Source: DATBSL01 sp964561785
Lineage (GTDB): Bacteria; Acidobacteriota; Vicinamibacteria; Fen-336
Assembly: GCA_964561785.1 (NCBI GenBank)
Contig: CAZLRF010000012.1
Coordinates: 1 to 64,000, forward strand
DNA length: 64,000 nt
Direction of reading: 5' to 3'
Part shown: one piece after another, positions 43,042 to 51,686 of the stretch
Numbering within the stretch: the first letter of the stretch is position 1
Layout of the letters: each line of letters opens with the position of its first letter
Translations under genes and position numbers: made by a program
Notes under the pieces: generated by a model
Seen by the model: only the letters and a program-made list of their open reading frames with translations
Told to the model about the DNA's origin: nothing
Databases searched by the model: none

Positions 43042-44199
43042 ATGGCGGAGCCCGGGCGCGAGCTCGACGACGACGAGGGCCTCACCCTCCGCGGCAGCCT
43101 CGAGGAGACCTCCGTCCCCGAGCTGCTCAAGTCGGTCCTCGGCAGCGGGGAGACGGGCGTCCTCACCTTCCGCAAGGGGGACGTGACGAAGAGCGTCCAC
43201 CTGCACATGGGGCGCGTCGTCTACGCCCGCTCGAGCAACCCCGACGAGCGGCTCGGCGAGGACCTCCTGCTGCGGGGGAAGATCAGCATCCGGCAGTACC
43301 TCGAGGCGAGCCGGCTCATCGCCCCCGGACGGCGGCTCGGCACCATCCTCGTCGAGCTCGGGGCGCTCGAGCCCGAGGACCTCATCGGGGCGATCGAGCA
43401 CCACGTCAAGGAGATCCTGCTCGACGTGTTCACGTGGTCGATGGGCGAGTACGAGCTGGTGATGACCGAGCCGGGACGCGACGACGTGGTCGCCCTCAAC
43501 CTCTCGACCGAGGCGCTGATCGTCGAGGGGATCCGACGGACCCGCTCGTGGAGCCGCATCTATCGCGGCATCGGCGGCGACCTCGACTCGATCCCCGTGC
43601 CCACCGGCTCGAACGAGGCCCTCCTGCGCGTCGAGCTGACGGAGGAGGAGCAGGAGGTCCTCGCCCACGTGAACGGGCGGGCCACCGTCGAGCAGCTCTG
43701 CCAGGTGTCGTACCTGTCGAACCTCGACACCTGCCGGGTCCTGTGGGCCCTCACCGTCCTCGGGGTCGTGCGGCGAGGCCAGCCCGGCGAGGCCGCGGCG
43801 CGCGAGGAGGGGATCGCCCGCCGCGAGCAGGAGCTCGACCTCGAGAGCATCGTGGAGCGGTTCAACCAGATGCTGAGCCGAGTGTACTCCTTCCTCCACG
43901 GCCGCGTCGGCGACCAGGTGGACGCCTTCATGGACGAGGCCCTAGAGCGCATCGCCGGACAGTACGAGCTGCTCTTCTACGGGGTCGACCTCAAGCAGTA
44001 CGGGCGGGCCGACTACGACCAGATGCTCGCGAACGTGGCCGACCTGCCCGCCGACGAGCGGCGCCGCCTGATGCTGGCCGGCCTCAACGAGCTGGTCGCC
44101 TCCATCCAGCTCGGCGTGCGGGAGCGGCTCGGCGCGCAGGAGATCGCGGTCGTCTCGGGCATAATCAAGGAGGCGTACCGGCGGCTCGGGGTGGGCTAG
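43042..44199 (+). CDS. DUF4388-domain protein
   Basis: 385 aa, three nucleotides after the SPFH gene. The N-terminal about 110 residues match the PatA/DUF4388 type (LRGSLEETSVPELLKSVLGS, GVLTFRKGDVTKSVHLHMGRVVYARS). A winged-helix-like middle segment (VLAHVNGRATVEQLCQVSYL, near 205-225) and a helical C-terminus follow. No membrane segment or catalytic motif is visible. DUF4388 proteins are common in Myxococcota and relatives near signalling and surface motility genes; function unknown. Cytoplasmic. Confidence 0.78.
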   Translation: MAEPGRELDDDEGLTLRGSLEETSVPELLKSVLGSGETGVLTFRKGDVTKSVHLHMGRVVYARSSNPDERLGEDLLLRGKISIRQYLEASRLIAPGRRLGTILVELGALEPEDLIGAIEHHVKEILLDVFTWSMGEYELVMTEPGRDDVVALNLSTEALIVEGIRRTRSWSRIYRGIGGDLDSIPVPTGSNEALLRVELTEEEQEVLAHVNGRATVEQLCQVSYLSNLDTCRVLWALTVLGVVRRGQPGEAAAREEGIARREQELDLESIVERFNQMLSRVYSFLHGRVGDQVDAFMDEALERIAGQYELLFYGVDLKQYGRADYDQMLANVADLPADERRRLMLAGLNELVASIQLGVRERLGAQEIAVVSGIIKEAYRRLGVG

Positions 44200-44230
44200 G
44201 CCCCGGGACGGAGGAGGCGAGGAAGGCCAC

Positions 44231-44875
44231 TTGGCGCAGGACGACTACTACTACGAGATCCAGCTCACCAACAAGCAGCTCGTGTTCTACTTCATGGCCG
44301 GGGCGGCCGGGCTCATCCTGAGCTTCCTCGCCGGGGTGATGGTCGGGCGTGGCGTGGAGGGCCCGGGCCTGGCGGAGACCCGCGTCGCGGACGAGCGCGT
44401 CGTGTCGGAGCCGACGCCCGCGCCCGCCGCGACCCCGGCCTCCGACCTCAGCTACCCGCAGCGGCTCGAGTCCGAGCGGCCGGACGAAGGGCTCGACCGC
44501 CCGGCGGGGGAGAAGCCGCCCGCCCCGGCGCCCACGCCCACGCCGCCGCCCACTCCCGCTCCGACGCCCGTGCCCGTGACGACGACGCCGGCCACGCTCC
44601 CCCCCGCCCCGGCGCCGCGCTCCGCAGCGCTGCCGAAGGCGCTCCCCTCGACCGCCAGCGGTTTCGCCGTCCAGGTCGGGGCCTTCAAGGACCGCGCGGG
44701 TGCCGAGGGTGTCGCGCGCAGCCTCAAGGGCCGGGGGCTGCCCGCGTACACGGCCCCGGCCGCGGGCGGGCTTTTCTCGGTGAGGGTCGGCGTCTACCGC
44801 GACCGGGCCGACGCCCAGGCGGTCCTCGACCGCCTGCGCGACGACAAGTTCAAGCCCTACATCTTCAGGCAGTAG
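44231..44875 (+). CDS. SPOR-domain membrane protein
   Basis: 214 aa, TTG start with GGAGGAGGCGAGGAAGG upstream. One transmembrane helix at about residues 17-39 (LVFYFMAGAAGLILSFLAG), a long Pro/Thr-rich periplasmic linker with alternating proline, and a C-terminal SPOR domain (FAVQVGAFKDRAGAEGVARSL and LFSVRVGVYRDRADAQAVLD). SPOR domains bind denuded glycan strands at the division septum, so it probably acts in cell division or peptidoglycan processing. Confidence 0.88.
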   Translation: MAQDDYYYEIQLTNKQLVFYFMAGAAGLILSFLAGVMVGRGVEGPGLAETRVADERVVSEPTPAPAATPASDLSYPQRLESERPDEGLDRPAGEKPPAPAPTPTPPPTPAPTPVPVTTTPATLPPAPAPRSAALPKALPSTASGFAVQVGAFKDRAGAEGVARSLKGRGLPAYTAPAAGGLFSVRVGVYRDRADAQAVLDRLRDDKFKPYIFRQ

Positions 44876-44897
44876 GCGCGCTTTGAGGGGGGACGCC

Positions 44898-45770
44898 GTG
44901 GACGCGCCCGCTCCGTCCCGCCTGCCCGAGTGGGCGCGCAAGCCCGCGCGTCTGCGCGAGGCCCGGCCCGTGCGGATGCTGCTGCGGCGGGGGGCCCTCC
45001 ACACGGTGTGCGAGGAGGCGCGCTGCCCGAACCTCGGGGAGTGCTTCGCGCGGGGCACCGCGACCTTCCTCCTCCTCGGCGACCGCTGCACCCGCCGCTG
45101 CCGCTACTGCTCGGTCGCAACGGCGCGCCCCCTGCCCCCGGACCCGCTCGAGCCGGAAAGCGTCGCCGCCGCCGCGGCCGAGATGGGCCTGCGCCACGTG
45201 GTGCTCACCTCGGTCGACCGCGACGACCTCGCGGACGGGGGCGCCGCGCACTTCGCCGCGACCGTGCGGGCCGTCCGCCGCGCCTTGCCGGACGCGGCCG
45301 TCGAGGTGCTGACGCCCGACTTCCGGGGAGACGAGAGCGCGCTCGCCACCGTCCTCGACTCGGCGCCGGAGGTCTTCAACCACAACATCGAGACGGTGCC
45401 CCGGCTGTTCCCGCGGCTGCGGCCCCAGGGGCGCTACCGGCTGAGCCTCGACGTCCTGTCCGCGGCCCGCCGGCTCCGGCCCGCCCACGCGACCAAGAGC
45501 GGGCTCATGGTGGGCCTCGGCGAGACCGACGCGGAGGTCGCGGCGGTGCTGGCCGACCTGCGCTCGGCCGGCGTCGGCATCGTGACGATCGGCCAGTACC
45601 TGCGCCCGAGCCGCGACCACGAGCCGGTCCACCGGTACGTGACCCCCGACGCCTTCCGAGCCTTCGAGCGGGAAGCGCGCCGGCTCGGCTTCCCGGCGGT
45701 CTACTCCGGGGTCTTCGTCCGCTCCTCGTTCCACGCGGAGGAGGTCTACCGCACGGGGAGCGCGCGCTGA
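44898..45770 (+). CDS. lipA: Lipoyl synthase
   Basis: 290 aa from GTG 44898, which has AGGGGGGA 4 nt upstream; TTG 44883 is an alternative. Radical-SAM enzyme that inserts two sulfurs into octanoyl-lipoyl domains. Auxiliary cluster cysteines CEEARCPNLGEC (CX4CX5C), radical SAM cluster CTRRCRYC (CX3CX2C) and the terminal RSSFHAEE are all present. It would serve the pyruvate dehydrogenase E2 encoded at 59493. No lipB is in the window. Its stop overlaps the CTG start of lnt. Confidence 0.95.
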   Translation: MDAPAPSRLPEWARKPARLREARPVRMLLRRGALHTVCEEARCPNLGECFARGTATFLLLGDRCTRRCRYCSVATARPLPPDPLEPESVAAAAAEMGLRHVVLTSVDRDDLADGGAAHFAATVRAVRRALPDAAVEVLTPDFRGDESALATVLDSAPEVFNHNIETVPRLFPRLRPQGRYRLSLDVLSAARRLRPAHATKSGLMVGLGETDAEVAAVLADLRSAGVGIVTIGQYLRPSRDHEPVHRYVTPDAFRAFEREARRLGFPAVYSGVFVRSSFHAEEVYRTGSAR

Positions 45771-47296
45771 GCCCCGAGCGGCGCGGGGACTCGCTCGCCG
45801 CCCTCTCGGGGGCTCTCGTCGCGCTCTCGTTCCCGAAGCTCGGCCACGGGGCCGTCGCGTGGGTGGCCCTCGTCCCCCTGCTCGTCGCCCTCTGCGGGGC
45901 ACGGGGATGGCGCGCCGCTCGCCTCGGGTACGTGACCGGCGCCGTGTCGGCCGCGGGGCTGCTCTACTGGACGGCGCTCGTCGTGGTCCAGTACGGGGGC
46001 ATGCCCCTGCCGGTGGGGGCGGCAGTGATGGTCGCGCTGTGCCTCGCCTTCGCCCTGTTCCCGCTCCTGTTCGGCTGGGCGATGGGCCGGCTCACCGCCG
46101 CGTTCGGGGCCGCGGGCCTCCTCGGCGCGCCGTTCGTGTGGGTCGCGACCGAGCTCCTGCGCGCGCACACGTTCTTCGAGTTCCCCTGGTGCCTGCTCGG
46201 CTACAGCCAGCAGCCCTTCGCGCCGGTCATCCAGATCGCGTCCGTGACCGCCGTCTACGGCGTCTCCTGGATCCTCGTCGCGTCTTCGAGCCTCGTCGCC
46301 TTCGCCCTCGTCGAGGCGCGAGCCCGGAGGCGCCTCGCCGCGCTCGTCGCCCTCTCTTTCCTGGTCGCCGCGAGCTGGGGCGGGGGCGCGCTCTGCCTCG
46401 CCCGGCCCCTCCCCGAGACGGGGAGGATCACGGTGGGACTCGTCCAGGGAGGCATCCGCCAGGAGGACAAGTGGGTGCCGGAGAACGCCTGGGCCAACGT
46501 CGATCGGCACCTGCGGCTCACCGAGGAGGCCGCGGGCCGCGGCGCCCGGCTCGTGGTGTGGCCGGAGTCGGCCGTGCCGTTCCTCTACGACCGCGATCCG
46601 GCCCTGGCGGGCCTGCTCCAGGCGACGGTGAGGCGCCTGGGCATCCACCTCTTCTTCGGGAACGACGACCTCGAGGACGGCCCGGAGCGGGTCGTGTACG
46701 TGGGGGCCAAGCTCCTCGGGCCGGACGGGGCGCTCGAGGCGCGCTACCGGAAGATCCAGCTCGTGCCGTTCGGGGAGTACGTCCCGCTGCAGCCCCTCTT
46801 CACCCTCGGGGGACGCGTGACGGCCAAGCTGGTCCAGGAGGTGTCCGACTTCACCCCCGGACGAGAAGCGGTGGTGGGCGGGGTCGACGGCCACCGCGTC
46901 GGCGGCTACATCTGCTACGAGGCGATCTTCCCGGGGCTCGTCCGCCGCTTCGCGGCGGGGGGAGCGGAGCTCCTCGTCAACGTCACGAACGACGCCTGGT
47001 ACGGCACCACCTCCGCGCCCTATCAGCACCTCGCGATGGCGGCGCTGCGGGCGGTGGAGAACCGGCGCTACATGGTCCGGGCCGCCAACACCGGGGTCAC
47101 GGCGGTGGTCGACGCGCGGGGCCGCATCCTCGAGCGAACCCGCCTGTTCGACACGACCGTGCTCGTGCGGGAGGTCCCCCTGATCGCCGAAACCACCTTC
47201 TACACGCGGCACGGGGACCTCTTCGCCCACGCCTGCGCCGCCGCCGCCCTCGCGCTTCTCGCCGCGACGGCGCGCCGGGCTAGAATGTCGGGGTGA
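45767..47296 (+). CDS. lnt: Apolipoprotein N-acyltransferase, probable CTG start
   Basis: 509 aa. Last step of lipoprotein maturation. Eight or so N-terminal helices, then the nitrilase-like domain with catalytic E (VVWPESAVPF), K (RYRKIQLVPFGEYVPL) and C (GGYICYEAIFPG), plus NVTNDAWYGTTSAPYQHL. No ATG, GTG or TTG lies between the lipA stop and residue 33, yet the first helix (LAALSGALVALSFPKLG) is encoded upstream of that. CTG 45767, overlapping the lipA TGA with GGGGAG just upstream, is the best start. Its stop overlaps the GTG of prfB. Confidence 0.92.
   Translation: MSPERRGDSLAALSGALVALSFPKLGHGAVAWVALVPLLVALCGARGWRAARLGYVTGAVSAAGLLYWTALVVVQYGGMPLPVGAAVMVALCLAFALFPLLFGWAMGRLTAAFGAAGLLGAPFVWVATELLRAHTFFEFPWCLLGYSQQPFAPVIQIASVTAVYGVSWILVASSSLVAFALVEARARRRLAALVALSFLVAASWGGGALCLARPLPETGRITVGLVQGGIRQEDKWVPENAWANVDRHLRLTEEAAGRGARLVVWPESAVPFLYDRDPALAGLLQATVRRLGIHLFFGNDDLEDGPERVVYVGAKLLGPDGALEARYRKIQLVPFGEYVPLQPLFTLGGRVTAKLVQEVSDFTPGREAVVGGVDGHRVGGYICYEAIFPGLVRRFAAGGAELLVNVTNDAWYGTTSAPYQHLAMAALRAVENRRYMVRAANTGVTAVVDARGRILERTRLFDTTVLVREVPLIAETTFYTRHGDLFAHACAAAALALLAATARRARMSG
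47281..47286 (+). promoter_or_regulatory. -10 element (TAGAAT) of prfB
   Basis: TAGAAT near the end of lnt ends 6 nt before the GTG at 47293, predicting a transcript that starts on the prfB start codon. The -35 region is weak. Confidence 0.42.
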
Positions 47297-48427
47297 GCCA
47301 GCAGACATCCGACCTGAGGCAGCGCTTGGAGTCGCTGCGCGCGAGGGCCGCGGACATCCGCGGCTATCTTTGAGGCCGAGACCCTCCGCAAGGAGCTCCT
47401 GTCCCTCGAGGAGAAGATGGCCGACCCCGGCTTCTGGGGCGACCCGGCCGCGGCCCAGAAGGTGATGCAGCGGCGCAAGCGCCTCGAGGGCGACCTCGAG
47501 CTGCTCGAGCGCCTGCGGACGCAGGAGGACGACGCCCAGGTCCTCGTGGACTGGATCGAGGCGGGCGAGGACGTCGCCGCCGACCTCGGGCCCGCCCTCT
47601 CCGCTCTGGAGGCGTCCGTGGAGTCGGCCGAGCTCCAGAAGATGCTCGGAGGCGAGCACGACCGGGCGAACGCGATCCTGACGATCAACGCGGGGGCGGG
47701 CGGCACCGACAGCCAGGACTGGGCCGAGATGCTGCTGCGCATGTACCTGCGCTGGTGCGACCGCCGCGGCTGGAAGCGCGACGTCACCGACATCCAGGCG
47801 GGCGAGGAGGCGGGGATCAAGAGCGCGACGGTGATGGTGCAGGGCGACTACGCGTACGGGAACCTCGCGGCGGAGGCGGGCGTCCACCGGCTCGTCCGCA
47901 TCAGTCCCTTCGACTCCAACGCGCGGCGCCAGACCTCGTTCGCCTCCGTCTTCGCGTGGCCCGAGATCGAGGACGACGTCCTGATCGAGGTCCAGGAGAA
48001 GGACCTGCGGATCGACACCTACCGCTCGAGCGGGGCCGGCGGCCAGCACGTCAACGTCACGGACTCCGCGGTCCGGATCACCCATCTCCCGACCGGCATC
48101 GTGGTCGCGTGCCAGAACGAGCGCAGCCAGATCCGCAACCGCGAGGTCGGGATGAAGATCCTCAAGGCGCGCCTGTACGAGCTCGAGATGCAGAAGCGGC
48201 GGGAGAAGCTCGACGCGGTCGAGGCGGCCAAGAAGGACATCGCCTTCGGCAGCCAGATCCGCTCCTACGTGCTGCACCCCTACCGCATGGTCAAGGACCA
48301 CCGCACGAAGCACGAGACCGGCAACCCCGACCGCGTGCTCGACGGGGACCTCGACGACTTCGTCAAGGCGACGCTCGTGGCGAAGGCCCGGGGGACGCTC
48401 GGCCAGCCGGCGGCGGCCGAGGAGTGA
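47293..48427 (+). CDS. prfB: Peptide chain release factor 2, with programmed +1 frameshift
   Basis: Two joined frames: 47293-47370 (26 codons from GTG) ends at CTT followed by in-frame TGA at 47371-47373; a +1 shift continues from GAG 47372 to 48427, giving 377 aa. This is the classical autoregulated RF2 site: low RF2 slows UGA termination and promotes the shift. The slip context TAT-CTT-TGA is conserved, but the base after TGA is G instead of the usual C, and the purine-rich stimulator before CTT is weak (CGCGGC). RF2 specificity tripeptide SPF (RISPFDSNARRQ) and catalytic GGQ (SGAGGQHVNVTDSAV) are present. Confidence 0.95.
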
Positions 48428-49371
48428 AGCGCCTCCGGGGAGGGCTCCTCCCTGCGCTCCTCGGGCTCGCCCTGGCCCTCCCCGTCGCGTGCCGCGGGGG
48501 GAGGGAGCGGCCGGCGCCGGCGCCCGCCGTCGCGGGCGGGGGGGGCGGCCCGGAGATCGTGTTCGAGCGCGAGCGCGACGGGAACCTCGACCTGTACGTC
48601 GTGCCCGCCGGGGGAGGCGTCGAGCGCCGGCTGACGGACGACCCGGCGGAGGACACGCTCGGGCGCTTCACGCCCGACGGCTCGCGGGTCGTCTTCACCT
48701 CGAAGCGCAGCGGCAGCTACCAGCTCTGGGAGGTCTCGGCGGAGGGGGGGCGGGCCCGGCGCCTGCGGGAGAACGACGCGACCGAGTACCAGCACGACAT
48801 CTCGCCCGACGGCCGGACGCTCGCGTTCCTCTCGAACCTGGACGGCCCCGAGCGGCTGCTCCTCCAGGACCTCGGGACAGGGACCGTCCGCGAGCTCGTG
48901 CGCCACGGCCGGGACACGATCTTCGGCAACCCGCACTGGAGCCCGGACGGGAAGCTCCTGACCTACTCGTCGAACTTCCGGATCGGGCACCAGGTCTACG
49001 TGGTCGACGTCGAGAGCGGGAAGGAGAGGCGCCTGTCCCCGATCGCCACCGGCGGGTGCGAGCCGCGCTTCAGCCGCGACGGGCGAAAGGTGGTCTACGT
49101 CGACCGCGGGCACCTCGGCGGCGACGCGAGCCGGCTCGTCGAGCACGACCTCGCGAGCGGGAAGCAGAGGGACCTCGTGGCGTGGCCGGGGCTCAACTAC
49201 GACCCGGTCTACTCGCCCGACGGGAGCGAGCTCGCGTTCGCGTCGAACGTGACGGGGGAGTGGGCCGTCTACCGCCAGCGCCTCTCCGACGGCCAGGCGT
49301 GGCGCGTGACGTTCGGCCCCGGCCCCGCGCGCTACCCCGACTACCGCCCGAGCCCCTCCGCGCCGCGCTGA
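48424..49371 (+). CDS. TolB-like beta-propeller lipoprotein
   Basis: 315 aa, GTG start coupled to the prfB stop. Lipoprotein-type signal (LLGLALALPVAC). About six WD40/PD40-like TolB repeats follow, each with a DG.....SPDG or FSRDG element (for example FTPDGSRVVFTSKRSGSYQ, ISPDGRTLAFLSN, YSPDGSELAFASNV). Probably periplasmic and anchored to the outer membrane; whether it works in Tol-Pal function is uncertain. Its 3' end overlaps the convergent PBP1A gene by 31 bp. Confidence 0.85.
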   Translation: MKRLRGGLLPALLGLALALPVACRGGRERPAPAPAVAGGGGGPEIVFERERDGNLDLYVVPAGGGVERRLTDDPAEDTLGRFTPDGSRVVFTSKRSGSYQLWEVSAEGGRARRLRENDATEYQHDISPDGRTLAFLSNLDGPERLLLQDLGTGTVRELVRHGRDTIFGNPHWSPDGKLLTYSSNFRIGHQVYVVDVESGKERRLSPIATGGCEPRFSRDGRKVVYVDRGHLGGDASRLVEHDLASGKQRDLVAWPGLNYDPVYSPDGSELAFASNVTGEWAVYRQRLSDGQAWRVTFGPGPARYPDYRPSPSAPR

Positions 49372-51653
49372 GGCTCGGCGCCGGCCGCGGGCGGACCCGC
49401 GGGGGCCCTGGGCTCGGTTCCCGCGACGAAGGCCTCCATGTGAACGCCCGGGGCCCCCGGCGCCCCCGGCCGGCCCGCGTCGTCGACGGGGACGAACACG
49501 ACGTTGCCCGGGATCGGGAACTCCTCGATCGGCCGCTCGGCGGTGGCCTTCTCCCAGAAGTCCATCCAGATCGGCAGCGCCACCCGGCCCCCGTCCGCGC
49601 GCGGGCCGAGCGAGTCCTTCTTCTCGTCGAAGCCCACCCACACCCCGGCGGCGAGGGAGGGCTCGTAGCCCACGAACCACGCGTCCGTGAAGTCGTTGGT
49701 CGTTCCCGTCTTGCCCGCGACCGGGCGCCCGAGCCGGCGCGCCCGCGCCGCGGTGCCGCGCTCGACCACGCCCCGGAGCAGGGACGTCAGGATGAAGGCG
49801 GCGTCCGCGCGCAGCGCGTCGCTCGCGCGGGGGGTGGCCTGCTCGATCACGTTGCCGTCGCGATCGGCGATCCGCTCGATCAGGAACGGCCGCATGCGCA
49901 GGCCCTGGTTGGCGAAAGCGGCGAAGGCGGCGACCACCTCGGTGAGGGTCGCCTCGCCCGCCCCGAGGGCGATCGGCAGGAACGGCGGCAGCTCGCCCCC
50001 GAGGCCGAGCCGGCGGGCGTACTCGATCCCCCGGTCGATGCCGACCGCCTGCAGCGTCTTGACCGCGGGGATGTTCCGGCTCTGCTCGACGGCGCGCCGC
50101 AGAGGGATGGGGCCGAGGTACGTCCCGTCGTAGTTCTGGGGCGACCAGACCGTCTTGTTCCAGGGGTTCGGGAAGCTCAGGGGGGCGTCCACGATCACCG
50201 TCGCCGGCGTCCAGCCGAGCGTCTCGATGGCCGCCGCATAGACGATCGGCTTGAACGCCGAGCCCATCTGGCGCATCGCCTGGGTCGCCCGGTTGAACTT
50301 GCTCAGCTCGAAGTCGTAGCCGCCCACCATCGCCCGTACGGCGCCCGTCCGCACGTCGAGGGCGAGCAGCGCCCCCTCGACCTTCGGCTCCTGCTCGAGC
50401 TCGACCTTCGCCTCCCGCCGCTCCGGGTCGAGCTCGACGAGGCGGAAAGGGGCGACCGCGCCCCGGGGCAGGACGTCCGCCACCGAGCGCGCCCGGGCCT
50501 CCTGAACGTCGGCGAGGGTGAGGCGGGCCCGGTACTCGCCGACGTGGACGGTGGCGCCGAGGCGGTCGGAGGCGAGAACCACCCCCCGCACCACGTCCCC
50601 CGTGGCGAAGGGCCAGTCCCACTCGTCGAGGTGCAGGGGGTCGGGGAGCCGGCCGTCGGGGAGGAGCACGCTCTGGGTCGGCCGCACGAAGCCCCGGGCC
50701 CGACGGTCGAGCCTCCGCAGGCCGTCCTTGACCGCGCGCACCGCCGCGCGCTGCATCGCGGGGTCGAGCGTCGTGTGGACGCGCAGGCCGCCCTGGTAGA
50801 TCCGCTGGCTCCCGTACTCCTTCTCGAGGTACTTGCGCACGTCCTCGAGGAAGTGCGGCGCGATCGAGGGGGGGTCCTTTCGCAGGCGCAGGCCCAGCGG
50901 CTCCGCCTTCGCCGCCTCCGCCTCCTCGTGGCTGACGTACTTCTCCTCCGCCATGCGGTCGAGCACGTGGTTGCGGCGGGCGAGGGCGCGCTCGGGGTGG
51001 TTGACCGGCGACAGCCGCGGTGCGTTCTGGGGCACTCCGGCGAGCAGGGCGGCCTCGGCGAGCGTGAGGTCCCGGATGGGCTTGCTGAAGAAGAACCGGC
51101 TCGCCGCCTCCACCCCGTAGTTGCCGTGGCCGAAGTAGATCTGGTTGCAGTAGAGGGTGAAGATCTCCTCCTTCGTGAAGTTCTTCTCGATCTGGAAGGC
51201 GAGGATGATCTCCTTGAGCTTGCGCTCGTAGGTCTTCTCCGGGGTCAGGAACAGCAGCCGCGTCAGCTGCATCGTGAGCGTGGAGAAGCCCTGGCCCTTG
51301 CGCCCGGAGCGCAGGTTGGCGAGGACGGCGGCGGGGATGCGCCACGGGTTGATCCCGATGTGCTTCCAGAAGTCCGCGTCCTCCACGGCCACGATCGCGT
51401 TGCGCAGGACGGGTGGGATGTCGCGGAACTCCACGACCACCCGCTTCTCGATCGCGAACTCCCCGAGGACCGAGCCGTCGGCCGCGAAGACCTGGGTGAT
51501 GATGTTCGGCTGGAACTCCTCGAGCGACGTCACCTGGGGCAAGTCGCTCTCGTAGGCGAGGAAGACCCCGACGAGCGCGCCCCCGAGGACGGCCCCCGCG
51601 AAGAGGGCGCTCACGACCACGCGGCGCAGGGTCAGGATGCGCGGGGGCGCCAT
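49341..51653 (-). CDS. Bifunctional penicillin-binding protein 1A
   Basis: 770 aa from ATG 51653 (GTG 51659 is 2 codons upstream). Short cytoplasmic end, one transmembrane helix, then glycosyltransferase 51 with catalytic E in AVEDADFWKHIGIN and QGFSTLTMQLTR, an OB-like domain, and transpeptidase motifs SxxK (MGSAFKP), SxN (SRNIP) and KTGTTND. It polymerises and cross-links peptidoglycan. The Pro/Gly/Ala-rich C-terminal tail extends over the end of the TolB-like gene. GT51 has W in place of the usual Y after FF/FW, otherwise intact. Confidence 0.95.
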   Translation of the reverse strand: MAPPRILTLRRVVVSALFAGAVLGGALVGVFLAYESDLPQVTSLEEFQPNIITQVFAADGSVLGEFAIEKRVVVEFRDIPPVLRNAIVAVEDADFWKHIGINPWRIPAAVLANLRSGRKGQGFSTLTMQLTRLLFLTPEKTYERKLKEIILAFQIEKNFTKEEIFTLYCNQIYFGHGNYGVEAASRFFFSKPIRDLTLAEAALLAGVPQNAPRLSPVNHPERALARRNHVLDRMAEEKYVSHEEAEAAKAEPLGLRLRKDPPSIAPHFLEDVRKYLEKEYGSQRIYQGGLRVHTTLDPAMQRAAVRAVKDGLRRLDRRARGFVRPTQSVLLPDGRLPDPLHLDEWDWPFATGDVVRGVVLASDRLGATVHVGEYRARLTLADVQEARARSVADVLPRGAVAPFRLVELDPERREAKVELEQEPKVEGALLALDVRTGAVRAMVGGYDFELSKFNRATQAMRQMGSAFKPIVYAAAIETLGWTPATVIVDAPLSFPNPWNKTVWSPQNYDGTYLGPIPLRRAVEQSRNIPAVKTLQAVGIDRGIEYARRLGLGGELPPFLPIALGAGEATLTEVVAAFAAFANQGLRMRPFLIERIADRDGNVIEQATPRASDALRADAAFILTSLLRGVVERGTAARARRLGRPVAGKTGTTNDFTDAWFVGYEPSLAAGVWVGFDEKKDSLGPRADGGRVALPIWMDFWEKATAERPIEEFPIPGNVVFVPVDDAGRPGAPGAPGVHMEAFVAGTEPRAPAGPPAAGAEPQRGAEGLGR

Positions 51654-51686
51654 CCCCACGATTATGAACGCGGGCGCGCCCGCCCC

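Noticed and set aside
51653..51666. CATAAT 7 nt before the PBP1A start counted as a leaderless promoter
   Set aside because: First base differs from TANNNT; left out of the count although it may be functional.
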